64,000 bases of DNA. Origin: Rhodoplanes serenus (lineage in GTDB: Bacteria; Pseudomonadota; Alphaproteobacteria; Rhizobiales; Xanthobacteraceae). The stretch is from assembly GCA_009720755.1 (NCBI GenBank), contig WNKV01000013.1, forward strand, positions 1-64,000, in the 5' to 3' direction. Positions 6,737 to 15,363 of the stretch are shown here, one piece after another. The number at the start of each line of letters is the position of its first letter. The stretch's first letter is position 1. Both the position numbers and the translations under genes were made by a program. The notes under the pieces are model-generated. The model had not been told where the DNA came from, made no database searches, and saw only the letters and a list, made by a program, of their open reading frames with translations.

Positions 6737-9700
6737 GATTGACCGTCTGCTGATCGCGTACCTTGCGGGACGTGAGGTCCCCCCACCCCTGGCGCGCTAT
6801 TGCGCGCCTGCCCCTCCCCGCCGCTTCGCGGGGGGAGGGGAACAGAGGCGCTGCGACTCCCCTCCCCACGCGAGCGAAGCGAGTGGCGGGGAGGGGTCGG
6901 GGGTGGGGGGTGCTTCTTCTCGGGATTCTCTGAACCGTCGGCATTCATCGGCGCGGGCGCGATCGCCTCGATGGCGCTGTTGCGGCGCGTCGTCCAGTAG
7001 CCGGCCTCGACGAGCTGGCGGAAGCGCCGGCGCATCGCCTCCGCGGCACGCGGATTGGCGTGGTCGAGAAAGTCGCGCACGGTCTCGTCGCCCAGCGTCG
7101 CGTCGTAGTAGAGGTCGAAGTGATGGCTCTCGACGGCGCCGGCGAGGTGCGCGAACAGCGCCATCTGGTCGAGCGTCCAGGCGATCTCGGCGGCGCCGCG
7201 GAAGCCGTGGCGCATCTGGCCGGCGACCCACAGCGGATTGGCGGCGCGCCCCCGCACCACGCGGGCGATCTCCTCGGGCAGCGTGCGCATGCGCGGATCG
7301 TCGGCGCGCGCCGAGTCGGCGTGATAGAGCGCCGGCCGCCCGCCGAGCGCCCGGGCCGCCGCCGCGAAGCCCGCCTCGTGGGCCGCGTAGTCGGGCGCCA
7401 TCAAGAGGTCGGTCTCGGGCAGGTCCTGGGTGTGCACGAAGGCGTCGGCCGCGGCGGTGCGGGCCTCGAGCGCAGTGCGCGCCGGGGTGCCGTCGTCGGC
7501 CGCCCCGTACGCATAGGCGCTGCCGGCGAGCCACGCCTCGGCGGCGGCCGCCGCCGTCTCCGGGGTGAGCGCATCGACTGCCTCGGCGACCCCGACCCCG
7601 TAGCCGCCGGGCGCCGGCCCGAAGACCCGAGGGCCGGCGTCGCGCCCGATATAGGGGTTCTCGTCGGCCGGCTCGTCGCGTCCGGCGAGCGCCGCCACCG
7701 CCTGCTCGAACAGCACCGGCAGGGTCGGGAACACGTCGCGGAACAGGCCGGAGATGCGCAGCGTCACGTCGATGCGCGGCCGGCCGAGCTGGGCGAGCGT
7801 CAGCACCTCGAAGCCGCGCACCCGGTCCGACGTGTCGTCCCATACCGGCACGACGCCGAGAAGCCGCAGCGCCATGGCGAACTCCTCGCCGGCGGTGCGC
7901 ATGGTGGCCGAGCCCCACAGGTCGACCACCAGGCTCTTCGGATAGTCGCCGTGATCCTGGAGATGGCGGGTCAGCAGCGCGTCGGCGAGGCGCTCGCCCT
8001 GCACGGCGGCGGCGCGGCTCGGCACCGCCCGCGGATCGACCGCGAACAGGTTGCGGCCGGTCGGCAGCACGTCGCGGCGGCCGCGCCAGGGCGAGCCGGC
8101 CGGGCCGGGCGCCACCATGCGGCCGTCGAGGGCGGCGAGCAGGCCGTCGCGCTCCGCCGCCGCGCAGGCGTCGAAATCCATCCCGTCGAGATCGAGGTTT
8201 TCGCGGTCGTCGGGGAGCGCAGGGGGCTGGCCGAAGACGTGCAGGCCGTCGGAGAACAGCGTCGCCTTCACGTCGCACACGAAGGCGTCGAGCTTCACCA
8301 CGGCGTCGCGCGGCGCCATGTCGTCGGTGACGCCGCAGTCGCGGTCGAGCCCGCTGTCATGCGCGGCCGCCACGATGTCGCGGGCGAGCCGCTCGCGCCG
8401 GCGCGGGTCGAGGCCGTCGGCGTTGGAGTACTCGTCGAGCAGACGCTCGACCGTGTGCAGTCCCGGCGGCAGCGGGCCGCGCCGCTGCGGCGGCGTCATG
8501 TGGCCGATGGTGACGGCGCCGAGCCGGCGCTTGGCGGTCGCCGCCTCGCCCGGATCGTTGACGATGAACGGGTAGGCGACCGGGACCGTACCGAGCAGCG
8601 CGTCGGGCCAGCAGGCCCCCGACAGCGCCACCGACTTTCCGGGCAGCCATTCGAGCGTGCCGTGGGCGCCGAGATGGACGAGGGCATCGATGCCGACCGC
8701 CCGGCGCAGCCACAGATGGAAGGCGACGAAGCCGTGCCGCGGTGGCCGGCGGGCGTCGTGATACTCGGCGGCGCGGTCGGCGCGGGCGCCGCGCTCGGGC
8801 TGCGCCGCCACGATCACGTCGCCGCAGCGGATGGCGCGGAACCGGACGACGCCGTCGCGCACCGCCGGATCGCTCTCCGGTGCGCCCCATTGGGCCAGCA
8901 GCTCGTCGCGCAACGGCGCCGGAAGGTCGGCGAGCGCCGCCACGTAGTCGGCGAGCGGCCACGTCGCGGTCTCGGCCAGCAGGCCGTCGACCAGCGCGCC
9001 GCCGTCGGCGGGCGCGTCGGCGACCGCGTAGCCGGCGTCGGAGAGGAGACGCAGCACCGCGACGGCGCTCGCCGGTGCGTCGAGCCCGACCGCGTGGGCG
9101 ATCTGGTCGTCGCGGCCCGGATAGGCCGACAGCACCAGAGCGAGCCGGCGGGCCGCCCGCGGCGTGCGCCGCAGCCGTGTCCACGCCAGCGCCCGCTCGG
9201 CCGCCGCGGCGACGCGCTCGGCCTGGGGGCCGTGGATCACCCGGGCGAAGCCGAGATCGGGGTCGGGCGGCTCCGGCGTCTTGAACGAGACGGCGCCGGC
9301 GAACAGCCGGCCGTCGATCTCCGGCAGCACCACATGGATGGCGAGGTCGGACGGCGACAGGCCGCGCTCGGCCGCCGTCCAGGCGGCTTCCGACGAGCCG
9401 GCCAGCGCCACTTGCAGCACCGGCGCGTCGGCCTCGTCGAACGGGCCGCCGTCGCTGTCGCGCGCCGAGAAGGCGGTGGCGTTGACGATCACGTCGGGGG
9501 CGATGCGGCCGAGCTGATCGCGCAGCCAGGCGCGGGTGTCGGGCTCCTTCAGGCTGCCGACGAACACCGGCACGGGCACCAGGCCGCGTGCCGCGAGAGC
9601 CGCGCTCAGCGCCGCCACCGGCGCGGTGTCGTCGGCGGCCACCAGCGCCCGGTAGAACACCACGAGCGCCCGCGGCGCGTCGCCCGGAGCGGGGGGCGCG

Positions 9701-10266
9701 ACCGGGCCGGCGGCCGGGTCGCCCGGGAAGAAGCCGTGGCGCGGCAGCGCCTTGACGCCGAGCAGCGGCACCGCCGGAAGGCCGGAGGCCAGCGCGAGCT
9801 GGGCGAGCGCGCCTTGCGCGGCGCGCGGGCCGCCCATGTCGCAGAGTGCGCGCAGCCGGCGCAGCGTCGAGGCAGGCACGTTGGACGCCTCGTCGAGCCG
9901 CGGGTCGTCGCGCCCGTCGCCCGGCACGATCGCCAGCGCGATGCTGTTCGCCGCGGCGAGCGCCCGCACCTGCTCGACGCCATAGCGCCAGTAGTCGAGC
10001 CCGCCGAGCAGCCGGATCAGGATGCCGCGGGCGCCCGACAGCGTCTTCTCGATGTAGAGATCGACCGACAGCGGATGCTGGAGCCGCGCCAGATTGGCGA
10101 GCCGCAGGCTCGGCAGCGCGTCGCGCCCGGCGCGCCAGCCGGCCGCGAAGGCGCCGAGATCGCTGTCCGCGAAGGACAGCACGACGAGATCGGCGGGCGA
10201 CTGGCCGAGATCCTCGGCGGCCGCCGCTTCTTCCAGGCCGTGCTTCTCGCGGAGCAGGATGTGCAT
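6733..10266 (-). CDS. cobN: Cobaltochelatase subunit CobN
   Basis: This 1177-residue protein is the large H-type subunit of the ATP-dependent cobaltochelatase, which inserts Co(II) into hydrogenobyrinic acid a,c-diamide with CobS and CobT. Diagnostic segments are MHILLREKHGLEEAAAAEDL at the N-terminus, LVHLGAHGTLEWLPGKS in the middle, VDLWGSATMRTAGEE and ANPLWVAGQMRHGFRGAAEI near the end. The last roughly 55-60 residues (rich in P, R, S, G) are translated from the palindromic repeat at 6779-6912 and are foreign to the family, so the natural C-terminus is near RRNSAIEAIAP. CobS and CobT are not in this window. The start overlaps the cobW stop by one base. Confidence 0.97.
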   Translation of the reverse strand: MHILLREKHGLEEAAAAEDLGQSPADLVVLSFADSDLGAFAAGWRAGRDALPSLRLANLARLQHPLSVDLYIEKTLSGARGILIRLLGGLDYWRYGVEQVRALAAANSIALAIVPGDGRDDPRLDEASNVPASTLRRLRALCDMGGPRAAQGALAQLALASGLPAVPLLGVKALPRHGFFPGDPAAGPVAPPAPGDAPRALVVFYRALVAADDTAPVAALSAALAARGLVPVPVFVGSLKEPDTRAWLRDQLGRIAPDVIVNATAFSARDSDGGPFDEADAPVLQVALAGSSEAAWTAAERGLSPSDLAIHVVLPEIDGRLFAGAVSFKTPEPPDPDLGFARVIHGPQAERVAAAAERALAWTRLRRTPRAARRLALVLSAYPGRDDQIAHAVGLDAPASAVAVLRLLSDAGYAVADAPADGGALVDGLLAETATWPLADYVAALADLPAPLRDELLAQWGAPESDPAVRDGVVRFRAIRCGDVIVAAQPERGARADRAAEYHDARRPPRHGFVAFHLWLRRAVGIDALVHLGAHGTLEWLPGKSVALSGACWPDALLGTVPVAYPFIVNDPGEAATAKRRLGAVTIGHMTPPQRRGPLPPGLHTVERLLDEYSNADGLDPRRRERLARDIVAAAHDSGLDRDCGVTDDMAPRDAVVKLDAFVCDVKATLFSDGLHVFGQPPALPDDRENLDLDGMDFDACAAAERDGLLAALDGRMVAPGPAGSPWRGRRDVLPTGRNLFAVDPRAVPSRAAAVQGERLADALLTRHLQDHGDYPKSLVVDLWGSATMRTAGEEFAMALRLLGVVPVWDDTSDRVRGFEVLTLAQLGRPRIDVTLRISGLFRDVFPTLPVLFEQAVAALAGRDEPADENPYIGRDAGPRVFGPAPGGYGVGVAEAVDALTPETAAAAAEAWLAGSAYAYGAADDGTPARTALEARTAAADAFVHTQDLPETDLLMAPDYAAHEAGFAAAARALGGRPALYHADSARADDPRMRTLPEEIARVVRGRAANPLWVAGQMRHGFRGAAEIAWTLDQMALFAHLAGAVESHHFDLYYDATLGDETVRDFLDHANPRAAEAMRRRFRQLVEAGYWTTRRNSAIEAIAPAPMNADGSENPEKKHPPPPTPPRHSLRSRGEGSRSASVPLPPRSGGEGQARNSAPGVGGPHVPQGTRSADGQS
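6779..6912. repeat. Type A palindromic repeat inside the cobN 3' end
   Basis: Inverted GC-rich stems (CCCCTCCCCGCC with GGGGGGAGGGG, then CTCCCCTCCCC with GGGGAGGGG) make up almost all of this segment. It lies within the open frame of cobN and is read as a Pro/Arg/Ser/Gly-rich tail. Its core matches the repeat blocks at 5866-6060 and 11324-11453. Confidence 0.85.
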
Positions 10267-11303
10267 CAGGCGGGGCTCTGCAACGCGGCGGTGACCGCGG
10301 CCTGATCGAAGCCCTTCTCGCCGATGACGACGAGGCGGGAGAGGCGCGGCGTTTCGGCCGGCCACGGCCGGTCGAACTGCGCCCGCACGCGAGTGCCGAC
10401 GCCCTGCACAAGGAGCCGCATCGGCTTGCCGGCGATCGCCACGTAGCCCTTGGCGCGCAGCACGCCGTGCTGGCGGGCGACCGCCTCGACCCGGGCCACC
10501 ACGGCGTCCGCCGAGGCGTGCTCGGGCAGCGTCACCACCACGGTCTCGAAGTCGTCGTGGTCGTGCGCCTCGTGGTCCTCGTGATGACTCTTCCGTGCCT
10601 CCAGATCGGCCTCGGCGGCGGCGCCGAGCCCGAGCACGATGCGCGGATCGACGCGGCCCTCGCGGGCCTCGACCACCGGGATTCTCCGCGGCAACTCGGC
10701 CTGCACGGTGTCGCGCGCCTTGACGAGCGCCGGCGCGTCGACGAGGTCGGTCTTGTTGAGGATCACGATGTCGGCGCAGGCGACCTGATCCTCGAACACC
10801 TCACCGAGCGGGGTGTCGTGATCGACGCTCTCGTCGGTGCGGCGCTGGTCGGCGACCGCCGCCGGATCGGGCGCGAAGCGGCCGTCCGCCACCGCCTCGG
10901 CATCGGCGACCGCGATGACGCCGTCGACCGTGATGCGGGTGCGCAGGTCCGGCCAGTCGAACGCCTTGAGCAGCGGCTTCGGCAGCGCCAGGCCGGAGGT
11001 CTCGATCAGGATGTGGTCGGGCGGCGTCGGGCGGGCGAGCAGCGCCGTGATGGTCGGCACGAACTCGTCGGCGACCGTGCAGCACAGGCAGCCGTTGGTC
11101 AGCTCGACGATGGCGTCGGCCGGGCAGGCCGGATCGGCGCAGCCCTTGAGGATCTCGCCGTCGATGCCGACATCGCCGAACTCGTTGACCAGCACGGCGA
11201 GGCGGCGGCCCTGCGGGTTCTCCATCAGGTGGCGGACCAGGCTGGTCTTGCCGGCACCCAGGAAGCCGGTGACGATGGTGACGGGGATTTTTTCGAGCGA
11301 CAT
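10266..11303 (-). CDS. cobW: CobW family GTPase (cobalt chaperone type)
   Basis: This 345-residue G3E-family GTPase is thought to deliver cobalt to the CobNST chelatase. The Walker A motif GFLGAGKTS is at residues 13-21, the CxCC metal motif (TNGCLCCTVADE) at 72-75, an ETSG switch near 103 and NKTDL for guanine recognition. A His/Asp-rich loop (HHEDHEAHDHDD) is a likely metal sensor or binder. The C-terminal CobW domain carries RAKGYVAIAGKPMRLLVQGV. The next gene, cobN, starts within the stop codon, in keeping with a direct partnership. Regulation is through the upstream cobalamin riboswitch. Confidence 0.95.
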   Translation of the reverse strand: MSLEKIPVTIVTGFLGAGKTSLVRHLMENPQGRRLAVLVNEFGDVGIDGEILKGCADPACPADAIVELTNGCLCCTVADEFVPTITALLARPTPPDHILIETSGLALPKPLLKAFDWPDLRTRITVDGVIAVADAEAVADGRFAPDPAAVADQRRTDESVDHDTPLGEVFEDQVACADIVILNKTDLVDAPALVKARDTVQAELPRRIPVVEAREGRVDPRIVLGLGAAAEADLEARKSHHEDHEAHDHDDFETVVVTLPEHASADAVVARVEAVARQHGVLRAKGYVAIAGKPMRLLVQGVGTRVRAQFDRPWPAETPRLSRLVVIGEKGFDQAAVTAALQSPA

Positions 11304-11312
11304 CGGGTCCTC

Positions 11313-11882
11313 TCAGGTCGCTTCCTCTCCCCGCGGGCGGGGAGAGGTCGGGCCACGCGCCGAAAGTACGGGGGCAGGGTGAGGGGGCGAAACGGTCGCG
11401 CCAGGCTGCCCCTCACCCCGACCCTCTCCCCGCGAGCGGGGAGAGAGAGAAGTGCCGTGCTCCGGCAGCGGCGGCACGCGGGAGATCACGCCCTTGCGCA
11501 AGCGCTCGGGCCGCTGGCGCCACGGCACCAGCCCGTCGGCCGTACCGGCGTAGAGGACGGCCCCGGCCACGACGTCGTCGGCTGCTTCCGGCGCGAGGTC
11601 GCCGTGCACATAGGTCCAGCGGCCGGGGCCCGCGAAGGCGACCGTGCAGGCGCGATTGCAGTTCGACAGGCACTCGACCGGAACGACGGCGAGGCGAGCG
11701 GCGTCGGGGTGGCGCTGCCACGCCGCGACCATGGCGTCGTGCATCCGGCGGCCGGCGCGCGGCTCCGTCTCGTCGGGAGCGAGCCGGCAGGTGACGCAGA
11801 CGAACAACGTCGCGGGCGCGCCCGGGCGCGGCAGACCCGGCCGAGGCACACCTGTGGCGGCGGAAAGGGGAGTGTCGTCCAT
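11313..11882 (-). CDS. DUF1636 metal-binding thioredoxin-like protein
   Basis: This protein of 189 residues is the first gene after the cobalamin riboswitch at 12000-12200. Cysteines C29 and C32 (VCVTCRLAP) and C71, C75 and C79 (CLSNCNRACT) suggest a 2Fe-2S or metal-binding thioredoxin-like fold of the DUF1636 family, which is found beside cobW/cobN. Its function is unknown; a role in cobalt handling is inferred from the operon. The roughly 45 C-terminal residues (SPRSRGEGRGEG onward) come from a palindromic repeat at 11324-11453, and the family core ends near VPPLPEHG. ATG 11882 is chosen because it precedes the conserved core; the preceding Shine-Dalgarno sequence is weak. Confidence 0.8.
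   Translation of the reverse strand: MDDTPLSAATGVPRPGLPRPGAPATLFVCVTCRLAPDETEPRAGRRMHDAMVAAWQRHPDAARLAVVPVECLSNCNRACTVAFAGPGRWTYVHGDLAPEAADDVVAGAVLYAGTADGLVPWRQRPERLRKGVISRVPPLPEHGTSLSPRSRGEGRGEGQPGATVSPPHPAPVLSARGPTSPRPRGEEAT
11324..11453. repeat. Type A palindromic repeat inside the DUF1636 gene 3' end
   Basis: Two inverted stems, CCTCTCCCCG with CGGGGAGAGG (11324-11347) and CCCTCTCCCCG with CGGGGAGAG (11421-11449), flank a short spacer. The element is read in frame as the C-terminal tail of the DUF1636 protein, the second such case in this operon. It ends just upstream of the cobW start, so it may also influence cobW translation. Confidence 0.85.
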
Positions 11883-11999
11883 GCCATGCCCGTCATCATA
11901 CGGAGGCGGTGGCCTCCGATGCGAGCGGCGAGCGGACCTGCACTCCGATCGGCCGACAGACCCTCCGGGGCACCCCGCCCGGAACGGCGACTCAGCAGG

Positions 12000-12200
12000 C
12001 GACGGCAGGTTTCCTGGCTCGCGGGTCGTCGCCTTCGCCGCCTTCCCAGGACGAACACATGGTTCGGACCCCAGTGGCTTCGGCGCAGGCTCGCCGTTCA
12101 CAGTTGCGGGGGCAGCTCCGGCATCGCGACCGACCGTTTCCGGTCGGCCGTGCCCGGCATTCCCTCGTGTTCCGCCCGCAGAAACGCCCGGCACCGCCGG
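12000..12200 (-). ncRNA. Cobalamin riboswitch for the DUF1636-cobW-cobN-cobH-cobI-cobJ unit
   Basis: On the minus strand the order of conserved blocks is right for an AdoCbl riboswitch. It runs GGTGCCGGGC (about 12196), GAGGGAATGCCGGGCACGG (12166-12148), GCTGCCCCCGCAACTGTGA, GCCACTGGGGTCC, GGGAAGGCGGCGAAGG, ACCCGCGAGCCAGG and the B12 box AGCCAGGAAACCTGCCG (ending near 12002). About 120 bases separate the box from the first gene. A stem CGGAGGC/GCCTCCG (about 11901-11918) that contains a GGAGG lies in that leader and could be part of the expression platform. Confidence 0.93.
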
Positions 12201-12394
12201 ACGGTATCCATGGACGGACACGTCCCGGCCTCGGCCGGGACACCGTCGGTGCCGGATCTGTGGGGCGGATCGGCGGGACTGTCAATCGGGTGCCGCCCCG
12301 ACACGCGACGCGGAGGGCGCGATCGGTGAGGACCGGTGCGGTTGCCCATCCGGGTCCGGTGTGATCCTGTCCGGACCGACAGACCGAGGACACC
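12201..12394. promoter_or_regulatory. Divergent promoter region between riboswitch and cobO
   Basis: These 194 bases separate the 5' end of the minus-strand riboswitch from cobO and must hold divergent promoters. I see no clear -35/-10 pair and no second B12 box facing cobO. GAGGA at 12386-12390 is the cobO ribosome binding site. Confidence 0.4.
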
Positions 12395-13030
12395 ATGACC
12401 CACGAGACCCCCGAGGAAACGCCCGACGTGCCCCCCGACGCGGCGGCCCGTCACCGCGACAAGATGCAGAAGCGCAAGGCCGTGCAGGACGCAGAAGTTG
12501 CGGCCAAGACCATCGAGAAGGGCCTGCTGCTCGTTCACACCGGCCCCGGCAAGGGCAAGTCGACGGCCGCCTTCGGGCTCGCCCTGCGGGCGCTCGGCCA
12601 TGGCCGGCGGGTCGGCGTGGTGCAGTTCATCAAGAGCCGGCCGACCGGCGAGCAGGCCGCGCTGGAGAGCTTCGGGGATCGCGTGGTCTGGCACACGGCG
12701 GGCGAGGGCTTCACCTGGGAGACGCAGGACAAGGCGCGCGACATCGCGGCCTGCCGCCGCGCCTGGGAGATCGCCGTCGGCCTGATGGACGATGCGTCGA
12801 TCGGGCTCCTGATTCTCGACGAGCTGAACATCGCGCTGCGCTACGATTATCTGCCGCTCGACGCGGTGGTGGCGCGGCTGTCGGAGCGTCGTCCGGATCT
12901 CCACGTCGTCGTCACCGGCCGCAACGCCAAGCCGGCGTTGACCGAGGCGGCCGATCTCGTCACCGAGATGACGCTGGTGAAGCACCACTTCGCGGCCGGC
13001 GTGAAGACGCAGGCGGGGATCGAGTATTGA
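12395..13030 (+). CDS. cobO: Cob(I)yrinic acid a,c-diamide adenosyltransferase
   Basis: This 211-residue BtuR/CobO-type enzyme transfers the 5'-deoxyadenosyl group from ATP to the reduced corrinoid. The P-loop TGPGKGKSTAAFGLALRA is at residues 49-66. QFIKSRPTGEQ, HTAGEGFTWETQD, and LILDELNIALRYDYL with VVVTGRNA are family hallmarks. ATG 12395 has GAGGA just upstream. It is followed by cobQ after 93 bases that carry a short type A repeat, so the two probably share a transcript. No riboswitch is evident for this unit. Confidence 0.96.
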   Translation: MTHETPEETPDVPPDAAARHRDKMQKRKAVQDAEVAAKTIEKGLLLVHTGPGKGKSTAAFGLALRALGHGRRVGVVQFIKSRPTGEQAALESFGDRVVWHTAGEGFTWETQDKARDIAACRRAWEIAVGLMDDASIGLLILDELNIALRYDYLPLDAVVARLSERRPDLHVVVTGRNAKPALTEAADLVTEMTLVKHHFAAGVKTQAGIEY

Positions 13031-13057
13031 TCACGTCGCTTGCTCGGCCGCACCGTA

Positions 13058-13097
13058 GCCTCTTCCCCTCTCCCACAAGGGGAGAAGGTGAGAGAGG
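13058..13097. repeat. Short type A palindromic repeat before cobQ
   Basis: The segment contains CTTCCCCTCTCCC followed after CACA by GGGGAGAAGG. It is a degenerate single-hairpin version of the type A repeat and lies in the cobO-cobQ gap. Confidence 0.65.
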
Positions 13098-13123
13098 CTC
13101 CGCTGTGCCATGGCTCATGTGAC

Positions 13124-14641
13124 ATGCCGCGCGCGCTGATGTTCCAGGGCACCGGCTCCGACGTCGGCAAGTCGCTGATCGTCGCCGGCCTCGCCCGTCT
13201 GCTCACCGGGCGCGGCCTGGTGGTGCGGCCGTTCAAGCCGCAGAACATGTCGAACAACGCCGCCGTCACCGCCGACGGCGGCGAGATCGGCCGCGCCCAG
13301 GCGCTCCAGGCGCGCGCCGCCCGCGTGCCGCCGAGCGTCCACATGAATCCGGTGCTGCTCAAGCCGCAGAGCGAGGTGGGCGCCCAGATCGTGGTGCAGG
13401 GGCGGGTCGTCGGCAATGCGCGGGCGAAGGACTATCAGTCGCGCAAGGCGATGCTGATGCCGGCCGTGCTCGACAGCTTCTCGCGCATGCGCGGCGAGGC
13501 CGACATCGTGCTGGTGGAAGGGGCGGGCTCCGCCTCCGAGGTCAACCTGCGGGCCAACGACATTGCCAACATGGGCTTCGCGCGCGCCGCCGACGTGCCG
13601 GTGGTGCTGATCGGCGACATCGACCGCGGCGGCGTCATCGCCAGCCTGATCGGCACCGCGGCGGCGATCGATCCCGCCGACGCGCGGCTGATCCGCGGCT
13701 TCATCGTCAACAAGATGCGCGGCGACCCGACGCTGTTCGCGGCCGGCATGGACTTCGTCGCCGCCCGCACCGGCTGGGTGCCGCTCGGCCTGGTGCCGTG
13801 GTTCCGCGACGCCCACCGGCTCCCCGCCGAGGACATTTTCGGGCTCGATGCCGGCTCTGCCGCGGTGGATGTCGCCGCCGATGACGATGGAGCGCGCCGC
13901 CGTATCCGCGTCGCCGTGCCGGTGCTGCCCCACATCGCCAATTTCGACGACCTCGATCCGCTCCGCCTCGATCCGGCGGTCGATCTCGTGCTCCTGAAGA
14001 ACGGCGCGCCGCTGCCGGTCGACACCGATCTCGTCGTCCTGCCCGGCTCCAAGGTCACCATCGCGGATCTGGCGGCGCTGCGCGCCTGCGGCTGGGCGGC
14101 CGACATCGTCGCCCACGCACGTCGCGGCGGCCGCGTGCTCGGCCTGTGCGGCGGCTACCAGATGCTCGGCCGCTCGGTCGCCGATTCGGACGGCATCGAG
14201 GGGCCGCCCGCGACCGTCGAGGGGCTCGGCCTGCTCGATGTCGAGACCGTGCTGGGCGGCGACAAGGCGCTGGTCGCCGTCACCGGCATGTCGGTGGCGG
14301 ATGGCGTGCCGCTCGCCGGCTACGAGATGCACATGGGAACGACCGACGGACCCGACACCGCGCGGCCGCTGGTGCGGCTCGACGACGTCGGCAACGGCCC
14401 GAAGAGCCGCCCGGACGGCGCCGTCTCGGCCGACGGGCGCATCGCCGGCTCCTATGTGCATGGCCTGTTCGCCGACGACCGCCAGCGTGCCGCCTGGCTG
14501 GCGCGTCTCGGCGCACCTCCGGCCGCCGCCGCGGACCGCATGCTCGCCTACGAGGCGACCGTGGAGGGGACGCTCGACGCGCTCGCGGCCCATCTCGCCG
14601 CGCATCTTGACATCGAGCGGCTGCTGGAGATCGCGCGCTAG
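13124..14641 (+). CDS. cobQ: Cobyric acid synthase
   Basis: This 505-residue glutamine-dependent amidotransferase amidates positions b, d, e and g of adenosylcobyrinic acid a,c-diamide. The N-terminal dethiobiotin-synthetase-like ATP domain has [18 protein letters not shown] (residues 5-22) and [16 protein letters not shown]. The C-terminal class I glutaminase-like domain has the nucleophile C342 in [11 protein letters not shown] and a late histidine in [11 protein letters not shown] 13124 fits the family start; the upstream frame is repeat sequence. Its TAG stop lies inside the CTAG end of a type B repeat. Confidence 0.97.
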   Translation: MPRALMFQGTGSDVGKSLIVAGLARLLTGRGLVVRPFKPQNMSNNAAVTADGGEIGRAQALQARAARVPPSVHMNPVLLKPQSEVGAQIVVQGRVVGNARAKDYQSRKAMLMPAVLDSFSRMRGEADIVLVEGAGSASEVNLRANDIANMGFARAADVPVVLIGDIDRGGVIASLIGTAAAIDPADARLIRGFIVNKMRGDPTLFAAGMDFVAARTGWVPLGLVPWFRDAHRLPAEDIFGLDAGSAAVDVAADDDGARRRIRVAVPVLPHIANFDDLDPLRLDPAVDLVLLKNGAPLPVDTDLVVLPGSKVTIADLAALRACGWAADIVAHARRGGRVLGLCGGYQMLGRSVADSDGIEGPPATVEGLGLLDVETVLGGDKALVAVTGMSVADGVPLAGYEMHMGTTDGPDTARPLVRLDDVGNGPKSRPDGAVSADGRIAGSYVHGLFADDRQRAAWLARLGAPPAAAADRMLAYEATVEGTLDALAAHLAAHLDIERLLEIAR

Positions 14642-14743
14642 AGCATTTTCCGGCGAAGTGGACGTCGGTTCGCCGTCGAAAATGCGATCATGCAAGGACT
14701 TCTGGAGCGGAACACGATCCAGTTGGATCGGATTCCGCGCTAG
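14638..14743 (+). repeat. Type B dispersed palindromic repeat, copy 1
   Basis: The element begins CTAGAGCATTTTCCGGCG and ends GGATTCCGCGCTAG. Its left half has TTTTCCGGCGAAGTGG and its right half holds CGATCCAGTTGGATCG. The outer TAGs supply the stop codons of cobQ (plus strand) and of the unknown gene at 14740 (minus strand). Related copies lie at 32265-32369 and 54744-54848, with a half copy at 56752-56794. Confidence 0.9.
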
Positions 14744-15363
14744 ATCGCTTGCGCGCGGCGCCGCGGCCGGAACAGCAGCGTGGTGCTGCCGGCGGTGACG
14801 ACGAGGATGCCGCCGAGGGCCGCGGCGGTCGGCCGGTGGGTAGGGATCGCCGACCACTCGGGGAGAATCACGTCGGCGGTGTTGTAGGGCTCGCCGCTGT
14901 AGACGCACAGCGCCAGCGTGCCTTCGAGCAGCAGCGCGTGATCGACCTTGTCGGCGAGCGCGCGCGCCGCCGGATCGGCGCCCGGGCGGTCGCGCATGTG
15001 GTTCAGCAGCGCGCGGGTGCCGGCGAGATACGCGTGAGCGCAGCCGTTGAACGGGCTCTCCTCGTCGGTCAGTGTGCCCGGCATCAGCCCGAACAGGCAG
15101 AAGGCGTGCTGGATCTTGGTGTAGTTCAGCAGCCGGCGGAAGGTCTCGTCGGTGCGGGCGGTGCGGGCCGCGAGGTCCAGAATGGCGGCGCGGTTCTGCT
15201 CGATCACCAGCATCTGGCCGTGCGAGAGGCTGTCGATCGGGATGCCGTCGGTGCGGCCGCCACCGGCGCGGTGGGCCGCCGCCGGTGCCGCCGTGAGAAG
15301 GAGCGCGAGCCCGGCCGCTGCCGCGGCGAGACCGCGCCTTGGGCGGGTGGCGGGCCGGGTCAC
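14740..15363 (-). CDS. Unknown exported protein of the cbt cobalt unit
   Basis: This protein has 207 residues. A basic N-terminus and the hydrophobic LAAAAAGLALLLTAAPAAAH form a signal peptide. Residues of the mature part include SLSHGQMLVIEQNRAAILDL, NYTKIQHAFCLFGLMPGTL, and a few Cys and His that could bind metal. Near the C-terminus AALGGILVVTAGSTTLLF is a transmembrane anchor followed by basic residues. No family name is recognised. The GTG start at 15363 overlaps the cbtA stop by 4 bases, so it is co-translated with a cobalt transporter under a cobalamin riboswitch. A cobalt-uptake accessory role is inferred. Its stop codon is donated by repeat type B. Confidence 0.75.
   Translation of the reverse strand: MTRPATRPRRGLAAAAAGLALLLTAAPAAAHRAGGGRTDGIPIDSLSHGQMLVIEQNRAAILDLAARTARTDETFRRLLNYTKIQHAFCLFGLMPGTLTDEESPFNGCAHAYLAGTRALLNHMRDRPGADPAARALADKVDHALLLEGTLALCVYSGEPYNTADVILPEWSAIPTHRPTAAALGGILVVTAGSTTLLFRPRRRAQAI

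Noticed and set aside
7060-10305. 1081-residue plus-strand open frame opposite cobN
   Set aside because: It is an antisense shadow of a clear CobN reading frame in very GC-rich DNA; its translation is Arg/Gly/His-rich with no domain.
12201-12394. Possible riboswitch facing cobO
   Set aside because: All conserved cobalamin blocks lie on the minus strand; no B12 box in plus orientation was found.
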